Virus record (IMG/VR): IMGVR_UViG_3300027973_000135 | Location: 1-33,813 of that record | Direction: 5' to 3' (one strand) | Length of the DNA stretch: 33,813 nt | From: a virus | Part shown: in pieces, positions 10,918 to 19,085 of the stretch | Layout: the number at the start of each line of letters is the position of its first letter | How positions within the stretch are numbered: the first letter of the stretch is position 1 | Translations under genes and position numbers: made by a program | Notes under the pieces: model-generated | What the model saw: only the letters and a program-made list of their open reading frames with translations | The model's database searches: none | What the model was told of the DNA's origin: nothing

Positions 10918-11130
10918 CTAAATCTCCTTAATTTTAAGTTTGTCATGATCCTCCATTAGCTTCTTTAAGTACAGAGCTAAATCAAGAGCTTCTTCATAGG
11001 CATGTTGCAGCCACTCTTGTTTAGATAGGTCCTTCCTATCCATAGTTGTACCGTATGTTGCTAATCCTTTTTCCTCACGGATTCTTAAATCCATGATTAC
11101 TGATGCTAGTAAGTTACTTGGTTCATTCAT
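10918..11130 (-). CDS. Small helical protein, MazG-like in appearance
   Basis: 70 residues. The middle reads EKGLATYGTTMDRKDL followed by EEALDLALYLKKLM. The motif YGTTxDR...EWLQHAYEEALDxALYLK recurs in small phage proteins and resembles one half of an all-alpha MazG/NTP-pyrophosphohydrolase fold. The full set of catalytic EExxD/E residues cannot be assigned with certainty, so nucleotide hydrolysis is only a possibility. It ends with TAG, showing that amber is a normal stop here. Two bases separate it from the next gene downstream. Confidence 0.7.
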   Translation of the reverse strand: MNEPSNLLASVIMDLRIREEKGLATYGTTMDRKDLSKQEWLQHAYEEALDLALYLKKLMEDHDKLKIKEI

Positions 11131-11180
11131 CTGTTAACTTTAATTTTCAAATTTTGGTAATTAAGTTTTCTTCGTTTTTC

Positions 11181-11357
11181 TTAACTAAGACTTACTACTC
11201 TTTTTAAATATTTAACAAAAGTTTGCCTAGTAAAAGACCAACCCTCACCATTCCAGTAAGCTTCAATAACATTTCTGTTATTCATCATAGTTTTTGTTTC
11301 TACAATGTATGTACCTGGTTGTTCAGGTTCTGAGGTAAGCCATTCCATTTTACTCAT
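11181..11357 (-). CDS. Small hypothetical protein (DUF551-like look)
   Basis: 58 residues from ATG 11357. Longer starts up to 11375 exist, but this one gives a compact 8-base overlap (ATGAGTAA) with the stop of the upstream gene. The sequence begins MSKMEWLTSEPEQPGTYIVE and later has EAYWNGEGW, resembling the short W-P-x-G-x-Y plus W-x-G-x-W proteins common in phages (DUF551-like). Function unknown. Confidence 0.6.
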   Translation of the reverse strand: MSKMEWLTSEPEQPGTYIVETKTMMNNRNVIEAYWNGEGWSFTRQTFVKYLKRVVSLS

Positions 11358-11583
11358 CATCATCTCCTGTTGCATTGTCTTCTACAATTTTAGTGTGTCT
11401 TGCTTTGACATCAAACCCAATCTGAGTTATGTCTTCAAGATTAAGACTACCACCCTTTAATAGTAGTGCATCATAGGTAGATACAATAGAATCAATGGTC
11501 TCTTCATGTAGACCAATGTTCTGCAAGCTTAAAGCTAATCTCATATAGTTAAGCTTCTGTTCTAGTGTTAGTTGTTTCATCAT
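11350..11583 (-). CDS. Small hypothetical protein
   Basis: 77 residues, mostly helical, with a highly acidic C-terminus (ATGDDDE). The start (ATG 11583, with a second Met next to it) overlaps the stop of a 16-codon upstream ORF in an ATGA arrangement, suggesting translational coupling. No family recognised. Confidence 0.6.
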   Translation of the reverse strand: MMKQLTLEQKLNYMRLALSLQNIGLHEETIDSIVSTYDALLLKGGSLNLEDITQIGFDVKARHTKIVEDNATGDDDE

Positions 11584-11630
11584 TCGTGAAATTGTTTAAA
11601 TTGTTTCAGGTTTTGTGAAATTTTACTCAT
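11580..11630 (-). CDS. Candidate 16-residue microprotein or leader peptide
   Basis: MSKISQNLKQFKQFHE, ending in TGA that overlaps the ATG of the next gene. A perfect GGAGG lies 7-11 bases upstream of its ATG (about 11637-11641), which is unusual in this A/T-rich window and is the main support. It could be a leader that couples ribosomes into the 77-residue gene rather than a functional peptide. Confidence 0.4.
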   Translation of the reverse strand: MSKISQNLKQFKQFHE

Positions 11631-11647
11631 TTGCTACCTCCGTAATT

Positions 11648-11782
11648 TTAATCATCAATAACTTCAACAAATGTTATATTAAAGCAATTTGGACATTCAA
11701 GTTCTAATGTCATTAAAGGTCTAACAGCAACCCACTGATGTGTACAAATGCTGCATTGAACTAAAGATGCTGTATATTTCAT
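11648..11782 (-). CDS. 44-residue zinc-ribbon protein
   Basis: Contains two CxxC knuckles: CSICTHQW near residue 10 and CPNCFN near residue 30, the spacing of a small zinc ribbon. The ATG is preceded by GGAGGAAGG and overlaps the upstream stop as ATGA. Likely a small nucleic-acid or protein adaptor; target unknown. Confidence 0.65.
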   Translation of the reverse strand: MKYTASLVQCSICTHQWVAVRPLMTLELECPNCFNITFVEVIDD

Positions 11783-11997
11783 CCTTCCTCCACAATTTTT
11801 TTAGTTGCTTGCATGTAATAGTCAAAGTAGTATTGATAAGCATCATTTTTAAACTTGAACTTCATGTCGCTTTTCCAAGGGGTTCCATCTGGATGATAGT
11901 CTGTTCTCTTAACTGTTCTCCATATAAACCATCTTCTAAGTTGAAGCAAATGGTAACTTTCATGCCTTGTAATTACCTGAATAATCCTATATCTCAT
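11779..11997 (-). CDS. Small basic hypothetical protein
   Basis: 72 residues, rich in Arg, Trp and Tyr (RYRIIQVITRHESYHLLQLRR near the N-terminus). It starts at an ATGA overlap with the stop of the upstream gene and has GGAGG a few bases before the ATG, inside the upstream gene's final codons. The C-terminal half (KSDMKFKFKNDAYQYYFDYY) is aromatic and charged. Function unknown. Confidence 0.6.
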   Translation of the reverse strand: MRYRIIQVITRHESYHLLQLRRWFIWRTVKRTDYHPDGTPWKSDMKFKFKNDAYQYYFDYYMQATKKIVEEG

Positions 11998-12668
11998 TTT
12001 TTACCTCCGTATGTTTGAGTGTAGTATTGCTCTCCATTGTCTTCATTTAAAAAAGCCTCATCATAAGCGTCTTGAATCTGCTCTTTCTCCATTGCTTTGG
12101 CTTGTTCAATGGTTTCACCCATAACTGCATTAACAGCAATTTTGAATGCTTTTGCATATTCACTTACTAGCCACTCTACTGCTGTTTGCTTTTTTCCGCA
12201 TTTTGATTCTTCTTTTGGAAGGATGATTTTGTAACATAAGTGATTATTACCACTTAATTGCAATTCTGGAATTGTTTTCATATTTCTAACCTCAACCTCC
12301 TTACAACTTAGATTATCTACAAACCATTCGAGTTGGTTATCGTCAATAGCTTGAACACCGTTATCGATAAGGTCTTGGTCTGTTGTTAGAATTATTTTTC
12401 TTAATCCTTTATTTAAATGATGACCTTTTTCAATACCTAAATATTGTTGTGGTTTATCACATATAAATAAATTTCCAAAATCATCAAACATTAAAGTATA
12501 ATCTCCTTCTTTAATTTCTTCATCAGAAGTGATGTAGATGTGATAATTAGTGAAGCTATCATTTCTGCTTACAATGCTATTTTGCATTAAGCCTAGCACA
12601 ACATTTCCGTTGTCTCCGATTCTTAACCTGCTTGGTTTCTCGGTTGGTAATACGTGTACGTTTTTCAT
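11994..12668 (-). CDS. Conserved hypothetical protein of Bacteroidota phages and prophages
   Basis: 224 residues from ATG 12668. Longer in-frame starts at 12713 and 12749 would run into the ung coding region, while this start leaves a 20-base gap. It begins MKNVHVLPTEKPSRL, then IYITSDEEIKEGDYTLMFD, and later KIILTTDQDLIDNGVQAI and EWLVSEYAK. The ITSDEEIKEGDW/Y and KKIILTTDxDLIxxGVQAI signatures recur in uncharacterised Bacteroidota phage and mobile-element proteins, which supports a host in that phylum (memory of the family, not a search). The C-terminus is acidic. Ends in TGA within an ATGA overlap. Confidence 0.7.
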   Translation of the reverse strand: MKNVHVLPTEKPSRLRIGDNGNVVLGLMQNSIVSRNDSFTNYHIYITSDEEIKEGDYTLMFDDFGNLFICDKPQQYLGIEKGHHLNKGLRKIILTTDQDLIDNGVQAIDDNQLEWFVDNLSCKEVEVRNMKTIPELQLSGNNHLCYKIILPKEESKCGKKQTAVEWLVSEYAKAFKIAVNAVMGETIEQAKAMEKEQIQDAYDEAFLNEDNGEQYYTQTYGGKK

Positions 12669-12687
12669 TTTGTTATTTGTTTTTTCA

Positions 12688-13452
12688 TTACGGTTCTTGT
12701 ATTTGTCCTCCATCCCATGTATCTTGAGGTAGTGGGTGCTCAGATTCATATGAGCCTACCCAATCAATAGGATAAGAAAGGTTATCATTAGCTTTCAGAA
12801 AACAATTACTCCCAACAAATCCAGCTTTCATACTTCCGTATACTTCAGCTGCAGGATGTGCAGTAGTAATAATAACATGGGATTTACCATCATAGTTATT
12901 CGAAGCTTCAATCATAGCTTTGAATCTATTCTGTGCATACTTACCCCATAGTAGAAATACAACATCGTCCTTGTGGAATCTGATCATGTTCCTCATCATC
13001 GCATCTACAAATCCTTTCCAAAGATTTTCATGAGAATTAGGATGACCTTTTACCACAGTTAATGTTGTATTGAGAAGGAGTACACCTTGTTTGGCCCAGC
13101 TCTCTAAGCTGAAATCAAAATTAGGCAGTTCTTCTTCTCCGTGTTCCAAACATAGCTCTTTATAAATAACTCTAAGACTTGGGTTAATCTTAAACCCTTC
13201 TCTAACCCCGAAGGCTAGACCTGTTGCAGCTCCATTGTGATACGGATCTTGGCCAATGATGACTGCTTTTAAATCTTTGAGTTGTGTCAGCTCAAAAGCC
13301 CGAAGAACCTCTGGACTGCTTGGGTAAACAATCCTAGAGGTTCTTTCTGACTTTAAAGTTGACTTGAGCACTTCGTATTCAAGACCGAGCTCTTCAGTTA
13401 CTTGTGTGTAAACTGGAGCCCAATCCCCTAATTGTTCAAGTACTTTTGACAT
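12688..13452 (-). CDS. ung: Uracil-DNA glycosylase (family 1)
   Basis: 254 residues, slightly longer than typical Ung. The water-activating loop GQDPYHN is at residues 67-73, with LLLNTTLTV near 126-133 and FLLWG near 166-170. The uracil-recognition and minor-groove loop, normally HPSPLS, reads HPAAEVYG at 199-206, followed by a conserved-looking GFVGSNCFLKAN. So the catalytic Asp and His are present, but the intercalation loop is altered. Removes uracil from DNA and may serve repair, or give resistance to uracil misincorporation during rapid replication. Overlaps the upstream 277-residue gene by 17 bases, so probably co-translated. Confidence 0.93.
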   Translation of the reverse strand: MSKVLEQLGDWAPVYTQVTEELGLEYEVLKSTLKSERTSRIVYPSSPEVLRAFELTQLKDLKAVIIGQDPYHNGAATGLAFGVREGFKINPSLRVIYKELCLEHGEEELPNFDFSLESWAKQGVLLLNTTLTVVKGHPNSHENLWKGFVDAMMRNMIRFHKDDVVFLLWGKYAQNRFKAMIEASNNYDGKSHVIITTAHPAAEVYGSMKAGFVGSNCFLKANDNLSYPIDWVGSYESEHPLPQDTWDGGQIQEP

Positions 13453-14269
13453 TTGATTTTCTTTCTATAACTGATTTTGGTGTGTAATAATACTCTGGAT
13501 TAAATCTCTCTTGAGACATGTCAAGTGCTGAGTGCAGCTCGTTTTTTTCTGGGATCATACAATCTAGCTTTTCTTCAAGTTCAGCTTTTAAAATCTCAGA
13601 CTTGAATAAAACTCTAGCTGTCTGACCATCCATATTAAACCCGTGGTAATCTAGAATCTTTAACTTCAAGAAGTCATCCATCTTAGAATACTCACTCCTC
13701 ATCAAGTGTTCATAGGCACTCTGTGATGTCTCTGGAACTTCAAAAACAAACATTACATGACTCGAATCAGTGTCAATCTTGTACTTAAATGTTCTGAATG
13801 CACATAGTGCAGCTTCGAACTTTAAGAACAACACATCCCCTGAGAATCTGTAAAGCATTGCAATGATATTCTTCTCATCTTGAGTTTCTACAAAAGCATT
13901 AACGAAATACTTATCCCATAAGAATAACTCTCTATTACCTCCCAATAAAGGAGCAGCAAAGATTGACGATAGATTCGTCTTTGCAATAGATAAATCATAG
14001 CTTTGTGCAGGATTCTGTGAGTTACCACCTGCAGTTAGCTTCTGAATTACATTAATTTTATAAGGAGTCTTTAGTTTAGGTCTAATAACTTGCCCGATAT
14101 GGTAATCCAACTCTGGCCCTTCTAGCTTAATGATCTCATCAGATTCATTGTAGATTGGCTTAAATTGTTTTATATCCCCAGACAATCTCACTGTTCTGGC
14201 ATTGACAATAGTTAAAAAGGATTTACCAGGTTTCCCAGGAGGGAGATTCAGGCTCGTCGATTGGCTCAT
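13436..14269 (-). CDS. Unknown 277-residue protein between exonuclease and ung
   Basis: No family recognised. The N-terminus (NLPPGKPGKSF) is followed by alternating beta-like stretches and a central hydrophobic core (MLYRFSGDVLFLKFEAALCAF). No classical nuclease or NTPase motif is visible. It overlaps the 5'-3' exonuclease gene upstream by 47 bases and ung downstream by 17, so it is embedded in a DNA repair and replication operon and is probably a replication accessory protein. The 47-base overlap at its start is long, but the next Met is far inside, so I keep this start. Confidence 0.7.
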   Translation of the reverse strand: MSQSTSLNLPPGKPGKSFLTIVNARTVRLSGDIKQFKPIYNESDEIIKLEGPELDYHIGQVIRPKLKTPYKINVIQKLTAGGNSQNPAQSYDLSIAKTNLSSIFAAPLLGGNRELFLWDKYFVNAFVETQDEKNIIAMLYRFSGDVLFLKFEAALCAFRTFKYKIDTDSSHVMFVFEVPETSQSAYEHLMRSEYSKMDDFLKLKILDYHGFNMDGQTARVLFKSEILKAELEEKLDCMIPEKNELHSALDMSQERFNPEYYYTPKSVIERKSNVKST

Positions 14270-15035
14270 TTTCTTCAGGTTTAGAGTTGATACATATTAA
14301 AGACTGTAATTCAGGTAGTTCCAGCTTAACTTCTCTTGATATATCTTCCTTAGTCTTAAGGAGATACACCAGTCGAAAGTTAATAAAGAACTGTTCTAAG
14401 CCCTCAACTACCCCAAACTTTTCTACATATTTTCTCAACACAAACCCTTCAATTTCTTTCTCACGATCCTTCAGCCAATTCTCTGCTGTCTTGATTCCTA
14501 CACCTGGGATGCCTTGAATGTTATCCGTGCTATCCCCCATTAAAACTTGTTTCCATAAAAATTTCTCGGCATCTGTTTCACTAGTTGTCACAAACTCTAC
14601 TTTCTGATAATTAAAATGCTTGCCTATGCACTGATGCAGTACATCTTTATCGGGAGAACAGATTAAAACTTTATGATCATTGTTGTTTACTCCATAGTAA
14701 GCAACTAGATCGTCAGCTTCTAATCCATCGAACTCTTTGAATGTATACCTCTGCTTTAAGTACTCTCTAAGTGCATAGAAGATAATTGGTTTGGGACGAT
14801 ACTTACGATTGGCTTTATAGGTTGGGCAGACTTGATATCTATATCCACTCTTCCCTGTTAGAAAACCTACATAAGTATTAGCATTACAATTAGTAAGGAT
14901 AGTCTCTACCCTAGAATCAATTCCTTTCAGAGCTTCTTCTAGGGTAGGCTTATCCATCTCGTAATATAATAAGCTATCCCCGTCAATTAGACAAATCGTA
15001 CTCTCTTGTCCTTCTGTGTCTATACGGTCGATCAT
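14223..15035 (-). CDS. 5'-3' exonuclease / flap endonuclease (PolA N-terminal type)
   Basis: 270 residues. Metal-binding and structural motifs occur in family order: DGD at 18-20, a basic KANRKYRPKP clamp near 74-83, EADD at 106-109, SPDKD at 127-131, GDSTDN at 167-172 and the helix-hairpin GIPGVG at 175-180. This is a stand-alone equivalent of the exonuclease domain missing from the phage's own DNA polymerase (27825-29732), so the two probably work together in removing primers and flaps. The C-terminus is Pro/Glu-rich. Three bases from the rIIB-like gene upstream, so one operon. Confidence 0.93.
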   Translation of the reverse strand: MIDRIDTEGQESTICLIDGDSLLYYEMDKPTLEEALKGIDSRVETILTNCNANTYVGFLTGKSGYRYQVCPTYKANRKYRPKPIIFYALREYLKQRYTFKEFDGLEADDLVAYYGVNNNDHKVLICSPDKDVLHQCIGKHFNYQKVEFVTTSETDAEKFLWKQVLMGDSTDNIQGIPGVGIKTAENWLKDREKEIEGFVLRKYVEKFGVVEGLEQFFINFRLVYLLKTKEDISREVKLELPELQSLICINSKPEENEPIDEPESPSWETW

Positions 15036-15038
15036 AGC

Positions 15039-16208
15039 TTATAATGAATTTAGTTCGTCTTGTTCTTCTTCAAGTTTCCGTACTTTCTCCATTGACAAAA
15101 CAACAGCTTCTTCTCTCATCTTATCCCACTCAGCATCTGTCATAGCTGCATAAGTAGAAGAATGATAGATAGAACCATTAACTCCAGCCAAACTTGAATG
15201 AACGAAATACTGTAAACATCTTACTGCACCACTCTCATCATCAGGAATAGCTCCAATGTGCATTGGGTCAACAAATATGTTGTGAATCTCACCAGCATAT
15301 CCAGAGATATACTTTAGACCACCGAAGTGCAAACCTGGAACACAAGATGAATGATCGTTTGTGTTTACCTTATCCCAAGAATCTAGACGATGTACACAAC
15401 CTACCTTGATGAAGTGGGCTGGGCTACCATAGCCATTAGCTCCTTCACAATAGAATGCATCACCAGAACCTCCCATAATTGCTGGCTCGAATATACGATC
15501 CTCAACAAATTCTGGTAGTCCTTCTGACTCAATCTCACCAGTGTCTACATTGAAAGTTCTCTTGTAACGGTCAAGTACCTCACCAGTCTCAAGGTCATAC
15601 TTATAAAGAACCTCTTTGGATACCTTGTAACCATTCAAGAGACCTTCTTTAGTAATCTTCATCTGATACATAGTAGCAGCATCGATAGCCTTCTCATCAG
15701 AGAAACCCATCTCTTCTGTATATTTCTTAAATAGTACAGGGTGTACATACTTAAGGTTTACAAAGTTGAAGAATCTTTCAGAGAATTCTCTACCTCTTCC
15801 ATCCTTCATCTTCTTTCTAAGGATAGGATTACGAAGCCATCTAGTCCACATCTTAACTAGTGGATTGAAGTCAATCCCTTTGTCAATAGACTCATAGATT
15901 CTTTCTACCAAAGCTTCAGGCATTGGGATAGTAGACACAGTCTTACCATTCTTTAAGAAGAACTCACCAGTAGCTCTGTTTACAAAGATAAACTCACACT
16001 TATCTTGGATAAGTTCAGTATAATCTTCTTGGGTATTCAACCCGAACTCGTCAATAAACTTACGATACTCCTCTATTGTAGCAGAGTCGTTAGCAAGTTC
16101 AGCAAGTTTACTCAGTTTCTCATAAAGTTCAGGGCTATGCTGAACAGAGAACGGAGTGTCTCCGTAAGATCCACAGATCCTACCATCAATTACATTAATA
16201 TTGATCAT
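15039..16208 (-). CDS. rIIB: RIIB-like protein
   Basis: 389 residues. The C-terminal half carries the RIIB hallmark CVPGLHFGGLKYISGY (around residue 290-305), followed by a D-rich segment and a helical tail. It lies directly downstream of an rIIA homologue, as in T4, though here in separate reading frames with a 29-base gap. In T4 rIIA/rIIB affect host membrane and exclusion phenotypes; their role in crAss-like phages is not established. The start ATG 16208 follows an A/T-rich spacer without Shine-Dalgarno. Confidence 0.85.
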   Translation of the reverse strand: MININVIDGRICGSYGDTPFSVQHSPELYEKLSKLAELANDSATIEEYRKFIDEFGLNTQEDYTELIQDKCEFIFVNRATGEFFLKNGKTVSTIPMPEALVERIYESIDKGIDFNPLVKMWTRWLRNPILRKKMKDGRGREFSERFFNFVNLKYVHPVLFKKYTEEMGFSDEKAIDAATMYQMKITKEGLLNGYKVSKEVLYKYDLETGEVLDRYKRTFNVDTGEIESEGLPEFVEDRIFEPAIMGGSGDAFYCEGANGYGSPAHFIKVGCVHRLDSWDKVNTNDHSSCVPGLHFGGLKYISGYAGEIHNIFVDPMHIGAIPDDESGAVRCLQYFVHSSLAGVNGSIYHSSTYAAMTDAEWDKMREEAVVLSMEKVRKLEEEQDELNSL

Positions 16209-16237
16209 GTTTAATTATTTACTATAAAGATACGAAA

Positions 16238-19027
16238 TTAATTTAGCTCAGGGATTGGAATTTCCAACACCTGTAAAGCTTTCAGATAGATTTTTACCTG
16301 CTCATTAACTTCTGTTCTATTGTAAGTACTTAAGTTTGGAAGTAGATGCTTAGTGTCCTTAGTGAATTCATCAGCAAATCTTACAAATTCCATAAACTTA
16401 GTATCCAAGACTTTTACTCCTGGGATATCAGACAGAACAAAATATTTAGCAGATAATTCAGCTCTCATATCATCAGATATATCAGCTGCAGATAACAATT
16501 CAAACTCAGTAAGTTTAGTAAGATCTTCTTTTACATCTATTAGCAAAGCTTCTGCTATGGGTTTATGAAATACAATAGAATCAAACTTATTATAGACATT
16601 TAGAAGGTATTTAAATATCTCATTATACTTCTTATCTATAAAGTCAAGATCAAAACACTCATGGAAATAACTAAAATTTTCCCAAATTGGGAACTGTTTA
16701 GCCCACAAGTGATTAGCAAACATGTTAACAGCTGGGTGACAAGTATAATTACCTTCAGTATCTATAGTTCTAAAGAACTCATCGATGTGCTTATAATTAC
16801 TTAAGTCTCTTACATATTTCACATTAGTCTCACTAAGCTTTAGTAGCTGAGTTTGATCACTATAATCCAAATCAGATGCGGCTGAAAAGTGTCCCGACGG
16901 AAGCCTAGTTGGGAGATAGTCAAAGTAATACATAGTATCACTATTACTTCCATAAGGAACATAGCTATACCTGTTATTAAGAGCTGTGGCAAGATTAAAA
17001 TTAAATCTTCTAAGAATAGCAGCAGCCATCTTCAACTTCTCACCATCCTCGTCAGTACCATAGTAAGTAGGAATTGTACTGTTAATAACTGTAAGCAAAG
17101 TTGGCTCTACCTTATCCCACACATAATCAGAATAAGAATTACCTGCATTTCTATGGTTATCGGGACGAAGAGTATATGCTACAATCTGAGAGTTAAGCTT
17201 ACGTTTCTCATCTGGAGTTAAACTTACCCCAGATTCTGTCCTAACAGCAATAGCTTCAGCTCCATCAAATAACTCTTTGATATTATCAGGAAGTACAATC
17301 TCATCATAATTCTCATAAAGTTCTGATGCTTTGATCAACGGCTCTATCAGATTCTGATTAGTAAGCTTCTTAGTATACTCTGCTCTATAATGAGCTATAT
17401 CTGTATCAGGCAACCCAGGGGTATCCATATGGTCCTGTAGATAATTAAGATTAGTCCTCTTAATAGTTACAAATGCCCCATACTTCTGATGCAGATAAAA
17501 GTCTTTGTACTTATTAGAATTAGCTGTACGATAAAATACCTTCTTATCCCCAATCTGTTCCCAATGATCTATCTTATCCGATGTGTACTCAAACACAGCA
17601 CTTACTCCATCATTACTGTGTTGCTTGACAACCTTCTTGTCATGAACCTTCAGATTAAAACCATTAAGAGTTGATGGAATACTAGTAAATTTAATAGTCG
17701 GATCAGGAGAATACTTAGGCTTGATTGACTTAGTATCAATGATGTTTGATAATATTGCAAGAGTTCTCTCACTTGGGTCATCTGAATATTTACTTCCTTT
17801 CTTACCACCAATGATTTGTCTGCAAGTATCTAACCATTTAAGGAAGTCTGTCTCTAATAACTCTTTCTCTACAAGTTCAGTTACCTCATCTGCAGCTGAA
17901 TCGATAAGCTTTTGGATAAAAGCCTTAGTCGAATCACTCCAGATAACCTTCTCTCGTGATGGAGTTACCTCAACACCTTCTTGAATGATTACTTCTTGCC
18001 CTTCTTCATCAATGTAAGACTGTTTAACAGGGCACTTCAAGCCTACAGGACCATACAGGTCTTGCATCTCTAGCTCTCTAAAGTCTACATAGCCATAGTT
18101 AATACCTGTCTCAGCACCCTCTTCTTTTACAATAACAATGTGAGGCTTCTTCAAGTAGTTATTAGTAGAAACAATCAGATTCTTAGAGTTATAGATAATA
18201 TCACTCTTAATCTTCTGTTCCATCTTGTGGCCACTCATCTCTACATAATATTTTACATTATCCAGATAATTAAGTTGCTCCCCTATTGCTTCCTCAAATC
18301 TAGATGAGTTGTGAGACTTAACACCAAAGCTTACCTCAGTCCAGTTAAGATCAACAGTATCCTCATAATATACTGTAGATCCATCAGACAAAGTAATCGA
18401 TGGGTTAATCTGGCCTGTTGTAAGATTGAACTTCGGGATAATGAAGTCAGTCTTATAATTAAAACAATTAGCCTTGAATCTTTTGCCATTGTATACCGTC
18501 TCGATAGTGTAAAAGTCTACACCAGTTGACAGTGCCACCTTAGCACCCAAGCCGAAAGCACCGAAGTTCTGACTTGTGTTACGTTTAGTAGAATAGCCTA
18601 ATTCAAGAATACCTTCTAATCTCTTGGCCCCAATACCTACACCGTAGTCTTTGATGATTAGCTTATCACAATAGCCAATGCCATTGCTGTGTTGATAAGT
18701 TATCTCAACATGGTTACGTGCAATATCCAGGTTAGAAATAGAATAGTAACTAGGGTCAAAGTTAGAATCAGAATACTGCTCCCCATCTCTGGTTATGTAG
18801 TAATCTGATGTTTGTTTAACCCCAGTAAGAATCTCAATAGCAATCTCCTTCTCTCGTTGAGCATCGCAGGCATTTGTTACCAGCTCTCTGACGGTCGAAG
18901 GAATTGGGGTGGAATACTGAGTAGACTGCAAGATATCAAAGACAAGCTTCTCAGCTCCTTTGTTAATTCTCTTAGCCACACCCTTATCCATCCCGATGTA
19001 ATTTTCTTCAATAGTTTTTATACTCAT
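16238..19027 (-). CDS. rIIA: RIIA-like GHKL ATPase
   Basis: 929 residues. The Bergerat ATP-binding fold is clear: N-box RELVTNACDA at 47-56, G1 box DYGVGIG at 127-133 and G2 box GAFGLGAK at 156-163. The rest has no recognised domain but matches the large size of phage RIIA proteins (T4 RIIA is about 725 residues, so this one is longer). It pairs with the RIIB-like protein downstream. A terminator for the upstream nuclease gene lies only 11 bases before the ATG, so rIIA needs either its own promoter in that gap or read-through; I see no convincing promoter box in so short a space. Confidence 0.88.
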   Translation of the reverse strand: MSIKTIEENYIGMDKGVAKRINKGAEKLVFDILQSTQYSTPIPSTVRELVTNACDAQREKEIAIEILTGVKQTSDYYITRDGEQYSDSNFDPSYYSISNLDIARNHVEITYQHSNGIGYCDKLIIKDYGVGIGAKRLEGILELGYSTKRNTSQNFGAFGLGAKVALSTGVDFYTIETVYNGKRFKANCFNYKTDFIIPKFNLTTGQINPSITLSDGSTVYYEDTVDLNWTEVSFGVKSHNSSRFEEAIGEQLNYLDNVKYYVEMSGHKMEQKIKSDIIYNSKNLIVSTNNYLKKPHIVIVKEEGAETGINYGYVDFRELEMQDLYGPVGLKCPVKQSYIDEEGQEVIIQEGVEVTPSREKVIWSDSTKAFIQKLIDSAADEVTELVEKELLETDFLKWLDTCRQIIGGKKGSKYSDDPSERTLAILSNIIDTKSIKPKYSPDPTIKFTSIPSTLNGFNLKVHDKKVVKQHSNDGVSAVFEYTSDKIDHWEQIGDKKVFYRTANSNKYKDFYLHQKYGAFVTIKRTNLNYLQDHMDTPGLPDTDIAHYRAEYTKKLTNQNLIEPLIKASELYENYDEIVLPDNIKELFDGAEAIAVRTESGVSLTPDEKRKLNSQIVAYTLRPDNHRNAGNSYSDYVWDKVEPTLLTVINSTIPTYYGTDEDGEKLKMAAAILRRFNFNLATALNNRYSYVPYGSNSDTMYYFDYLPTRLPSGHFSAASDLDYSDQTQLLKLSETNVKYVRDLSNYKHIDEFFRTIDTEGNYTCHPAVNMFANHLWAKQFPIWENFSYFHECFDLDFIDKKYNEIFKYLLNVYNKFDSIVFHKPIAEALLIDVKEDLTKLTEFELLSAADISDDMRAELSAKYFVLSDIPGVKVLDTKFMEFVRFADEFTKDTKHLLPNLSTYNRTEVNEQVKIYLKALQVLEIPIPELN

Positions 19028-19037
19028 TGGATGGTAA

Positions 19038-19068
19038 TAAAAAAGGCCTAGATTACTCTAGACCTTTA
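19038..19068 (-). terminator. Rho-independent terminator downstream of the nuclease gene
   Basis: Read on the minus strand: an 11-base stem AAAGGTCTAGA against TCTAGGCCTTT with one mismatch, loop GTAA, then a T run (CCTTTTTTATT). Lies between the nuclease stop (19086) and the rIIA start (19027). Confidence 0.8.
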
Positions 19069-19085
19069 GTTAGTTAAATTGTTGA

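Noticed and set aside
12550-12732. Short plus-strand hydrophobic frame opposite the ung boundary
   Set aside because: It is antisense to ung and the 224-residue gene, with no promoter or supporting context.
16353-19051. Plus-strand open frames across rIIA
   Set aside because: Antisense to a gene with intact GHKL motifs; no protein features of their own.
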